DNA of 16,441 bases from GCA-001856825 sp049965815 (lineage in GTDB: Archaea > Thermoplasmatota > Thermoplasmata > Thermoplasmatales > GCA-001856825). The first letter of the stretch is position 1; the number at the start of each line of letters is the position of its first letter. The notes below the pieces were generated by a model that was not told the origin of the DNA, ran no database searches, and saw only the letters and a list, made by a program, of their open reading frames with translations. The translations under genes were made by a program, and so were the position numbers. The stretch spans positions 1 through 16,441 of the forward strand of contig JBMFVV010000024.1 of assembly GCA_049965815.1 (NCBI GenBank), given 5' to 3'. Positions 7,693-14,170 of this stretch are shown here, piece after piece.

Positions 7693-9792
7693 ATGAGAGA
7701 ATATTTTCGGGATGATGAAGTTAGAAGCTTCTGGAATAAACTTCTTGAGTCAAAGAGCGGAGATATATCCAGAATAAATTCTAGTGATTCAAAGGACAGG
7801 ACACTTACAATCAGTTATGAAGAGATGGATAAAATCGATATGAATTTCGCATTGTTATTCTTAAAATATCCTGAGGAATATTTGAATCTCCTTAAGGATG
7901 TTTTGTATGGGCGTGAAGGGGGTAGTAAGAGAGAAGGCCTTCTATCTGAAGACTTCAAATCAAGAAAGGATTCAAGGGTGCGAATTTCTATTTCTTCCAA
8001 GCTCCCAGATATCAAAAGAAATATTCGGGAGCTACGAAGCGATGACCTGAACACTTTTCTGCAGGTTGATGGAGTTGTCAAAAGGGTTTCTGAGGTGGTG
8101 CCAACGATAGTGAATGCTGCGTTTCAATGCAGTTATTGTAAGGAAATCAACCTCTATCCGCAGTCAGGAAACAGGATAATGGAACCTCTTAACTGCAGTA
8201 AATGTGGAAAACCTAAAGATGAGGTCAAATTCAAGTTTATACCGGAAAGGTCAACGTACTATGATACGCAGATCATAACCATAGAAGAGAAACCTGAATT
8301 TCTCAGGGGTGCTGCCCAGCCTGCACGACTTCTCGTACATCTCGAAGATGAGCTATGTGGTAAAAATAATCCTGGTGACAGGGTATCTATAAATGGGATC
8401 TTAAAGGGAAAACAAAAGTCACAGATCAACCAAAGTATGTCAAGGCAATTTGACATCTATCTAGATGCAATGTACATTGAAAGAGAGTCATCTGAATACG
8501 ACGAAGTTATGTTAGATGATGAAGATATAAAAATGATAAAGAAGGCTGCTAGGGACCCGGAAATATATACAAAACTGGTCGGAAGCATAGCCCCTGCTGT
8601 TTTTGGAAATGAGATGGTAAAGGAGGCCGTAATCCTTCAATTATTCGGAGGTGAAAGGAAGGCATTTGAAGATGGAACATACATAAGGGGCGATATCCAC
8701 GTTCTTCTTTTTGGTGATCCGGGCGTTGCTAAAAGTCAGATTCTGACATACGCGGCCAACATTGCTCCCAAGTCTGTCTACACATCTGGAAAAGGCAGCT
8801 CTGCTGCAGGATTAACTGCAGCCGCTGTAAAGGATGAGATGTCAGAGGGAAGATGGACTCTGGAGGCAGGTACACTTGTACTGGCTGACGGAGGACTAGC
8901 TGCGGTAGATGAGCTTGACAAAATGGACAAAGAAGACAGTGGCGCCATGCACCAGGCGATGGAACAACAAACCGTCTCAATATCCAAGGCGGGAATCAAT
9001 GCCACGCTCATGTCCAGATGTGCAGTTCTTGCAGCTGCTAATCCTAAATTTGGAAGGTACGATGAGAATGAACCTTTCCCGACTCAGACTGAATTTCCAG
9101 CTACACTACTGTCCAGATTTGATCTGATATTCGTCATTGTTGATAGACCGGGGAAAGTCGATAACGAAATGGCTGACTATATTCTTAAAGTGCACAAAGC
9201 AGGAGAGAGCATAGCCAGTGGCAGGGGTGGGGAGAAGGCGCAGGTTTATCCCGTATTTGAGCATGATTTCCTTAAGAAATACATAATGTATGCAAGGAAG
9301 ACATGCTTCCCATTGATGTCTGCGAAGGCCAGCGAAATGATCAAGAAGTTCTACGTTGATAGAAGGGCCTCAACATCAAAGCAGGGAACAGTCTCTATTA
9401 CTCCACGACAACTGGAGGCATTAGTGAGATTATCAGAGGCATCTGCGAGAGTCAGACTTTCTGAACGGGTCGATGAACAGGACGTTGAGAGGGCAGAAAA
9501 ACTGATGCAGTCTTTTCTTAACCAAACAACAGTCGTCAACGGTATTCCAGATGTGGATATCATACTCACGGGATTTGCCCAAAAGGACAGGAAGGCAGCA
9601 TTCTCGCTAACTGATATAATCAGGAAGCTAATGGATTCCAGCCCAAACAGATGGGCGTCACTCAAGGATATCATAGAAGAGGCAAGAGGGGCGGGAGTGG
9701 ACCAGAGTCAGGTTGAGCGCACTTTAGAGATGATGAATAAGAAGGGAACAGTGATTAAGGGTAACAATGACCAATCTTATCGTGTCGTATAA
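7693..9792 (+). CDS. mcm: Replicative minichromosome maintenance (MCM) helicase
   Basis: A 699-aa archaeal MCM, the hexameric ATP-driven 3'-5' helicase that unwinds DNA at the replication fork. The N-terminal DNA-binding half has a zinc ribbon with Cys146, Cys149, Cys168 and Cys171. The AAA+ core shows Walker A GDPGVAKS (341-348), Walker B ending in DELDKM (Asp406-Glu407), sensor 1 Asn450 in AAANPKFGRYD, the arginine finger Arg475 in LLSRFDL and sensor 2 Arg572 in TPRQLEAL. A winged-helix-like tail follows from about residue 620. All catalytic residues are present and no intein interrupts Walker A, a common insertion point in archaeal mcm genes. Length is normal for the family. DUF424 and dihydropteroate synthase genes follow closely on the same strand, so the three are probably one transcript. 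Confidence 0.97.
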   Translation: MREYFRDDEVRSFWNKLLESKSGDISRINSSDSKDRTLTISYEEMDKIDMNFALLFLKYPEEYLNLLKDVLYGREGGSKREGLLSEDFKSRKDSRVRISISSKLPDIKRNIRELRSDDLNTFLQVDGVVKRVSEVVPTIVNAAFQCSYCKEINLYPQSGNRIMEPLNCSKCGKPKDEVKFKFIPERSTYYDTQIITIEEKPEFLRGAAQPARLLVHLEDELCGKNNPGDRVSINGILKGKQKSQINQSMSRQFDIYLDAMYIERESSEYDEVMLDDEDIKMIKKAARDPEIYTKLVGSIAPAVFGNEMVKEAVILQLFGGERKAFEDGTYIRGDIHVLLFGDPGVAKSQILTYAANIAPKSVYTSGKGSSAAGLTAAAVKDEMSEGRWTLEAGTLVLADGGLAAVDELDKMDKEDSGAMHQAMEQQTVSISKAGINATLMSRCAVLAAANPKFGRYDENEPFPTQTEFPATLLSRFDLIFVIVDRPGKVDNEMADYILKVHKAGESIASGRGGEKAQVYPVFEHDFLKKYIMYARKTCFPLMSAKASEMIKKFYVDRRASTSKQGTVSITPRQLEALVRLSEASARVRLSERVDEQDVERAEKLMQSFLNQTTVVNGIPDVDIILTGFAQKDRKAAFSLTDIIRKLMDSSPNRWASLKDIIEEARGAGVDQSQVERTLEMMNKKGTVIKGNNDQSYRVV

Positions 9793-9821
9793 CCGCAGGA
9801 GCGCAAAGAGGTAGGATTAAG

Positions 9822-10118
9822 TTGATATGGACTAGGGTCTTCAGGACGCCTACTGATACGCTGCTTGCAGCGGCAGATGAAGAACTCATTGGAAGGGAGT
9901 TTAAGGAAGGCAAATTTAGGTTGAACGTTTCTGTAAATTTTTACAGGGAAATTTTGGTTGAGGATTCTGCGCTGATAGATCTGTTATCACTGTGTTCAGT
10001 GGCAAATCTAGTAGGAAACAGAACTGTAGGGATAGCAATCGAAGCAGGATATATTTCAAAGGAGAATGTAATCTACATTCAAGGAGTAGCTCATGCCCAA
10101 TTCACAACAATGGAATGA
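9822..10118 (+). CDS. DUF424 family protein
   Basis: A 98-aa soluble protein of the archaeal DUF424 family, of unknown function. Recognisable family features are the TLLAAADEELIGREFKEGK segment near the N-terminus, a central SVNFY stretch, SVANLVGNRTVGIAIEAGYI and the closing ENVIYIQGVAHAQF. The start is TTG at 9822; no in-frame ATG exists near the conserved N-terminus, and AGAGGT at 9807-9812 can serve as Shine-Dalgarno. It begins 29 bases after mcm and overlaps the next gene by 26 bases, indicating one operon. The conserved size and sequence suggest a basic cellular role, but no reaction can be assigned. Confidence 0.88.
   Translation: MIWTRVFRTPTDTLLAAADEELIGREFKEGKFRLNVSVNFYREILVEDSALIDLLSLCSVANLVGNRTVGIAIEAGYISKENVIYIQGVAHAQFTTME
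10081..10086 (+). promoter_or_regulatory. Shine-Dalgarno deciding the folP start
   Basis: AAGGAG lies 6 bases before the ATG at 10093, inside the end of the DUF424 gene. It supports that ATG over the in-frame ATG at codon 22. Confidence 0.65.
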
Positions 10119-11163
10119 TGAAATCTTCTTTCGATTCAAAGCTAGTTCTATATCAATGGAATATAAAATTCCCATCCGTGACCTAGTGGACTTCCAGGCT
10201 TTTCTGGTCACTACAAGGACGCTTGATATCAGCAACCCGAAATGGAATGCGGGACGTTATAACATTTACGCACTAATGTTCAAAGACATAAACGACCTTT
10301 TAGTGAGTTTAAAACACCCACTAAGAGAGAATTTTTGGAAGTTGCCTACTCCGATAAGGATTCGTGGAAGACCAGATGCAATTGATTTTCCAAGTGTGAT
10401 GACCATACTTAACATGACACCTGATTCCTTCTATCCTGGTAGCAGACTCAGGGATGAGCAGTTGAACGAGAGACTTGACGAAATTGAGAAAATTGGTGGC
10501 AACATCGTTGATATTGGAGGTCAGAGCACCAGACCTGGTAGCGAACAAATTTCGTCACAGGAAGAGATGAAAAGAATATCAAAGGCGGTAGAAATTTCGC
10601 TTAACAGGAAATTTACTGTTTCAATAGATTCCTATAGACCGGAAATATTGAAGGAATGCCTTGATATGGGAGCACATATAATAAATGACGTAACAGGCGG
10701 TGAGAACAGGGAAATCCGAAATCTTGCCAAGTATTACGACGTTCCACTAATAGTAATGCACAAGAAAGGGGATTTCAAGACTATGCAGAATTCTCCATCT
10801 TATGAGAATGTAATCAATGAAATATCACTTTTTTTTCTTAGAAAGATTGTTGAGGCACGTGAGTTAGGAATTGAAGATAACCTTATTCTTGATCCAGGTA
10901 TTGGATTTGGGAAGAGAGTCGAAGATAATCTTTCCATTATCAATAACCTTCGTGATTTTAAGATGGGTCATCCACTGCTTATCGGACTATCACGGAAGAA
11001 TTTCATAGGAAAACTACTGGACGAAAGTGTGGATGAGCGAGGCACATCTTCTCTCATCTTCAATTCCATTACAATTATGAACGGAGCTGACATAATTAGG
11101 GTGCACGACATTGATGAAAATATCAAATTAATTAAAATAATAAAAAAATTAAAAGAATATTAG
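10093..11163 (+). CDS. folP: Dihydropteroate synthase with an N-terminal extension
   Basis: A 356-aa cytoplasmic enzyme that joins a pterin pyrophosphate to p-aminobenzoate in folate synthesis. The TIM-barrel part, from about residue 101, carries all the usual blocks: ILNMTPDSF (105-113), DIGGQSTRPG (140-149), SIDSY (177-181), NDVTGG (198-203), MHKKG (222-226), LDPGIGFGK (266-274), GLSRKNF (298-304) and RVHDI (336-340). Residues 1-100 are an additional domain I do not recognise; bacterial FolP is about 280 aa and starts near the barrel. The start at 10093 is supported by AAGGAG and makes a 26-base overlap with DUF424. In some archaea the family serves in making folate-like or methanopterin carriers, so the aryl amine acceptor is uncertain. 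Its stop codon overlaps the stop of the convergent pyrophosphatase gene. Confidence 0.9.
   Translation: MPNSQQWNDEIFFRFKASSISMEYKIPIRDLVDFQAFLVTTRTLDISNPKWNAGRYNIYALMFKDINDLLVSLKHPLRENFWKLPTPIRIRGRPDAIDFPSVMTILNMTPDSFYPGSRLRDEQLNERLDEIEKIGGNIVDIGGQSTRPGSEQISSQEEMKRISKAVEISLNRKFTVSIDSYRPEILKECLDMGAHIINDVTGGENREIRNLAKYYDVPLIVMHKKGDFKTMQNSPSYENVINEISLFFLRKIVEARELGIEDNLILDPGIGFGKRVEDNLSIINNLRDFKMGHPLLIGLSRKNFIGKLLDESVDERGTSSLIFNSITIMNGADIIRVHDIDENIKLIKIIKKLKEY
11118..11159 (-). terminator. U-rich terminator of hppA embedded in the 3' end of folP
   Basis: Directly after the pyrophosphatase stop the minus strand reads TATTCTTTTAATTTTTTTAT and continues T-rich. On the other strand the same bases are Lys, Ile and Leu codons of the dihydropteroate synthase tail (IKLIKIIKKLKEY). 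It probably ends hppA transcription; no equivalent U-tract is seen for folP downstream of 11163. Confidence 0.6.
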
Positions 11164-13250
11164 ATGTGAACAAGGTAGTGATACATTATTATAGCGACGA
11201 ATAGGATGGATATTGTGTTAACTACCTTAACCAGTGGGTTAATTGCAGGGCCGGCAGTATCCTTTGTCGCATCGCCGACTGTATCGCCAACAACAGCAGA
11301 CTTGTGAGCTTCTGATCCTTTCCCTCCATAATTACCCTGTTCAATGTACTTCTTTGCGTTGTCCCAGGCGCCACCCCCAACTGTCATCATGATTGCCAGC
11401 GGGAATCCTGAAATGATCACGCCGATAAGTAATCCGCCAACCGCTAGGGGTCCAAGAATGAACCCTACGGCTATGGGAGTAAGTACAGCAATTAACGCGG
11501 GAATCATGAGTTGTCTCAGGGCCTCTTTCGTGACTATATCGACTGCCTTGCCGTAATCTGGCAGTTCCTCTCCTGTAAGTATCTTTGGTTTAAGTTTGAA
11601 CTGTGATCTGACCTCTTCGACAATAGCAGATGCAGCCTTTCCGACTGCATTCATCAAGTATGACGTGAAGAAGAATGGCAGTGAACCTCCTATCAGTAAG
11701 CCCGCAACAACGATCGGATCATCTAGTTGTATAGATTGGAACTGGGGAACACTAGAGATTAAAGTTTTGAATGCGGCAAATAATGTGAGCGCTGCAAGCG
11801 CAGCACTTCCGATTGCATATCCCTTTGTGACTGCCTTAGTCGTATTTCCAACAGCATCCAGCGGATCTGTAACCTCTCTTCGTGTTTTCTCGTCAAACCC
11901 CGACATTTCGGCGATTCCACCTGCGTTATCTGTTATAGGTCCGTATGAGTCTATGGAAATTATCATTCCAGTTGCTGATAGCATACTTGCTGCTGCAATT
12001 GCAATTCCGTAGAGCCCCATTTGCGAATCCCCGCCGTACGATGAGTAAGTTATGAAGAAGGAGATTACGATACCCGCCACTATGACTATGGCAGGAATGA
12101 AAACAGCCTGAAGTCCGTATGCCAGACCCGTGATGATGTTTGTACCAGTTCCAGTAACAGAAGACTTTGCAATCTTCGCAACTGGAGAAAACCTCTCAGA
12201 GGTGTAGTATTCCGTCACGTAGACTATTACTCCCATTATGATGATCCCGATGATAGCATCGAAATAGATTGACAAGTTGCCCTCCATCAGATAATAATCA
12301 ACGAAATAGAAGCCGATGGCTGACAGAATCACTGTGACAATTAGGCCCTTATAAAGAGCTGTCATTATTCTCTGCTTCTCTCCCTTCTTTACGAAGAATG
12401 ATCCAACGATCGTTGCAAGTATTGCAACTCCCCCAATTGCGAGTGGGAGAATGACTCCGCTTTGTGATAGGTACCTTGACCCCCCGGGAGATGTATATAT
12501 TAGATATCCCAGCAGCATTGCTGATAGTGCAGTCACAACATATGTTTCAAATAGATCTGCCCCCATTCCAGCGCAATCCCCTACGTTGTCGCCTACGTTG
12601 TCTGCTATAACTGCGGGATTTCTTGGATCGTCTTCTGGTATTCCTGCCTCTACTTTTCCAACAAGATCGGCCCCAACATCAGCTCCTTTAGTAAAAATAC
12701 CTCCTCCTACTCTCGCAAACAGACTTACTAAGGATGCGCCAAAGATATAACCCACCATTGGAGTTGGATTTCGGAACCACATATAGAAGACAACGAGTCC
12801 GAGAAGTGCAAGCGAAGCAACCATAAGTCCCGTGACAGTTCCTCCCCTGAATGCAAGTTTCAATGCCGGATTCAGTCCTTTTTTTGCCTCGATTGCAGTT
12901 CTGACATTCGCTCTTACAGAAATGCTCATTCCGATAAGCCCAGCAACTGCAGAACCAGTTGCTCCGACCAAGAATCCTACAGTCAACTTCCAAGCCTCAG
13001 ATATTCCTGAAGATGCGTAGAAGGCAAAAAAGATTATTATCGCCAATACAGCAGCAAATATGAAAACATTAGTGTATTGCCTTCTCATAAAAGCATTGGC
13101 TCCTTGTCTTATTGATAATGAGATCTTCTCAGGTATTTCTTCAGTAACCGGTATCCTAAGAAGCAGGAAACTCTGAATTCCTGCATATGCAAGACCTACC
13201 AATGCTGTTACTAGTATGAATAGCTCCCAGTTCAGCAGAATTGATGCCAT
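11160..13250 (-). CDS. hppA: Membrane-bound proton-pumping pyrophosphatase, K+-independent type
   Basis: A 696-aa integral membrane protein with about 16 hydrophobic segments. It couples hydrolysis of cytoplasmic pyrophosphate to ion export across the cell membrane. Core motifs are GGGIFTKGADVGADLVGK (182-199) and the Asp-rich DNVGDNVGDCAGMGADLFE (217-235), which bind Mg-pyrophosphate, and the C-terminal GDTVGDATKDTAGPAINPL. In NTTKAVTKG (469-477), Lys472 and Thr475 occupy the positions that in K+-dependent enzymes are Ala and Gly. This marks the K+-independent, proton-transporting subclass. Length is normal and no motif is missing. The ATG at 13250 has only a weak purine stretch upstream; TTATTAAC near 13270 may be the promoter. 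In an acidophile the pump could help export protons and recover energy from biosynthetic pyrophosphate. Confidence 0.95.
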   Translation of the reverse strand: MASILLNWELFILVTALVGLAYAGIQSFLLLRIPVTEEIPEKISLSIRQGANAFMRRQYTNVFIFAAVLAIIIFFAFYASSGISEAWKLTVGFLVGATGSAVAGLIGMSISVRANVRTAIEAKKGLNPALKLAFRGGTVTGLMVASLALLGLVVFYMWFRNPTPMVGYIFGASLVSLFARVGGGIFTKGADVGADLVGKVEAGIPEDDPRNPAVIADNVGDNVGDCAGMGADLFETYVVTALSAMLLGYLIYTSPGGSRYLSQSGVILPLAIGGVAILATIVGSFFVKKGEKQRIMTALYKGLIVTVILSAIGFYFVDYYLMEGNLSIYFDAIIGIIIMGVIVYVTEYYTSERFSPVAKIAKSSVTGTGTNIITGLAYGLQAVFIPAIVIVAGIVISFFITYSSYGGDSQMGLYGIAIAAASMLSATGMIISIDSYGPITDNAGGIAEMSGFDEKTRREVTDPLDAVGNTTKAVTKGYAIGSAALAALTLFAAFKTLISSVPQFQSIQLDDPIVVAGLLIGGSLPFFFTSYLMNAVGKAASAIVEEVRSQFKLKPKILTGEELPDYGKAVDIVTKEALRQLMIPALIAVLTPIAVGFILGPLAVGGLLIGVIISGFPLAIMMTVGGGAWDNAKKYIEQGNYGGKGSEAHKSAVVGDTVGDATKDTAGPAINPLVKVVNTISILFVAIIMYHYLVHI

Positions 13251-13354
13251 CGACCCCGAATTTTCATGTTGTTAATAACGTTTGCTTGATTGTACTATAT
13301 TTTTGGCCATTTATTAGAGAGAAAACACCCTTTATACCTGTTACGAGCAGAAAT

Positions 13355-13379
13355 AATATTAGGAAAATTACTAGAAAAA
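13355..13379 (-). terminator. Weak U-rich stop after sepF
   Basis: After the TAA the minus strand reads TTTTTCTAGTAATTTTCC, two short T-runs that may end the sepF transcript before the pyrophosphatase promoter region (13251-13354), which has no other gene. Confidence 0.35.
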
Positions 13380-13757
13380 TTACAGAGAAGAAGGGGCTCT
13401 TATTTTGTTTCTGTCTATCTTCATCCCTCTTGGCGTGACTATAAGATATCTGTTGCCAAGTGCAACAACGTCTCCTCCATTGTCTCCAGCAGACCTTTTG
13501 AACTCGCTAACAATCCTTCTCATTTGCAATTCATCCGACTGTATCCCTGCGTAATCAAGAATCAGAACGTCCCCATTTAAGACAATTTCAGAAAACTGTG
13601 GTACTTCCTCAAACTTTATCAATTCTCCTATCTTGACAGACGTACCTGCTCCTGGTTCGTCTGCAAATTGATAGTCATTTAAATCGATGTACTTTCTTGG
13701 TTCTTTTGGAGGTCTATCTGTTCTGATAACCGTCTTTTTCCTGAATGTCATTGGCAT
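13380..13757 (-). CDS. sepF: SepF-like cell division protein (DUF552)
   Basis: A 125-aa cytoplasmic protein of the SepF family, which in archaea with FtsZ anchors the division ring to the membrane. The conserved domain covers about residues 40-116: VKIGELIKFEEV, then GDVLILDYAGI, the MRRIVSEFKRSAGDNGGDV helix-turn and the closing strand NRYLIVTPRGMKI. The start ATG at 13757 is fixed by Shine-Dalgarno AGGTGA (13764-13769) at 6-base spacing; a second ATG lies two codons further on. The first 30 residues are basic and Pro-rich rather than an obvious amphipathic membrane-targeting helix. It appears to be a single-gene unit; ftsZ is not in the window. Assignment rests on the domain pattern and is fairly firm. 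Confidence 0.85.
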   Translation of the reverse strand: MPMTFRKKTVIRTDRPPKEPRKYIDLNDYQFADEPGAGTSVKIGELIKFEEVPQFSEIVLNGDVLILDYAGIQSDELQMRRIVSEFKRSAGDNGGDVVALGNRYLIVTPRGMKIDRNKIRAPSSL

Positions 13758-13763
13758 CGTTGT

Positions 13764-13803
13764 TCACCTGCAAATAAATATAATCCTCATTAATTAATAT
13801 TTT
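13764..13803 (-). promoter_or_regulatory. sepF Shine-Dalgarno and upstream AT-rich promoter region
   Basis: AGGTGA lies at 13764-13769. Two AT-rich elements lie upstream: TTATATTTA at 13775-13783, too close for a leader that includes the Shine-Dalgarno, and TAATTAATATT around 13789-13802, which would give a short leader carrying it. The second is the more consistent promoter. Confidence 0.4.
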
Positions 13804-13924
13804 CCTTCCTTTATGAAGCCGTATAGAGCTTAGATCAGGAAGCAATTTTTTAACTTCACTACTCTCAGAACAATGTATCAACTCTGTCTTCAATGATAAG
13901 GGGTAACTCAACAAGTCTGAACGG

Positions 13925-13936
13925 AAAAATATTTTT
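13925..13936 (+). promoter_or_regulatory. TATA element of tRNA-Tyr
   Basis: AAAAATATTTTT is centred 27 bases before the tRNA 5' end, the standard archaeal distance. Confidence 0.6.
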
Positions 13937-13957
13937 GTCTGCACGGATAACCCAATA

Positions 13958-14059
13958 CCCGGCTTAGCTCAGTTGGTAGAGCGGTGGACTGTAGAGGGAC
14001 AGCGCTGTGGCGCAACCGCCGCCATCCACAGGTCGCTGGTTCAAATCCGGCAGCCGGGA
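13958..14059 (+). tRNA. tRNA-Tyr (anticodon GTA) with a 29-nt intron
   Basis: The acceptor CCCGGCT pairs with AGCCGGG followed by discriminator A. The D arm is GCTC...GAGC, the anticodon stem is GTGGA/TCCAC and the T arm is GCTGG-TTCAAAT-CCGGC. The anticodon GTA lies at 13991-13993. An intron of 29 nt, most simply 13995-14023, interrupts the anticodon loop after position 37, the canonical archaeal site. The boundary can shift by one base because an A is present at both ends, without changing the product. The intron contains hairpin GGCG-CAAC-CGCC and palindrome ACAGCGCTGT. CCA is not encoded. An integrase gene begins 111 bases downstream, so the 3' half may serve as an attachment site. Confidence 0.93.
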
Positions 14060-14170
14060 TTCCCCAGATGGTTTAAATCCGTGTATGCTTTAATCAATCA
14101 TGAAAAAGGGCTCAGAGTAGGTACCAAAGAGTATTACGAGCTCTAATTAAACAGGCTTAGAAGCTCAAAG
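14060..14170. promoter_or_regulatory. Spacer from tRNA-Tyr to the integrase, with TATA element
   Basis: TAATTAAAC (14144-14152) is centred about 23 bases before the TTG start of the integrase, with no Shine-Dalgarno, so the mRNA is likely leaderless. No gene or direct repeat of the tRNA is visible here. Confidence 0.4.

Noticed and set aside
11596..12012. A 138-codon plus-strand frame
   Set aside because: It is antisense to the pyrophosphatase gene, of low-complexity Ala/Ser composition, and has no initiation signal.
13241..13580. Overlapping plus-strand frames around the hppA-sepF junction
   Set aside because: They are antisense to both genes at either end, have no Shine-Dalgarno or TATA element, and show no recognisable protein.
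13714..13944. A 76-codon minus-strand frame upstream of sepF, with GTG start
   Set aside because: It overlaps the sepF start by 44 bases, contains the AT-rich sepF promoter region and Shine-Dalgarno, and its own start lies next to the tRNA-Tyr TATA element. No family resemblance or ribosome-binding site was seen.
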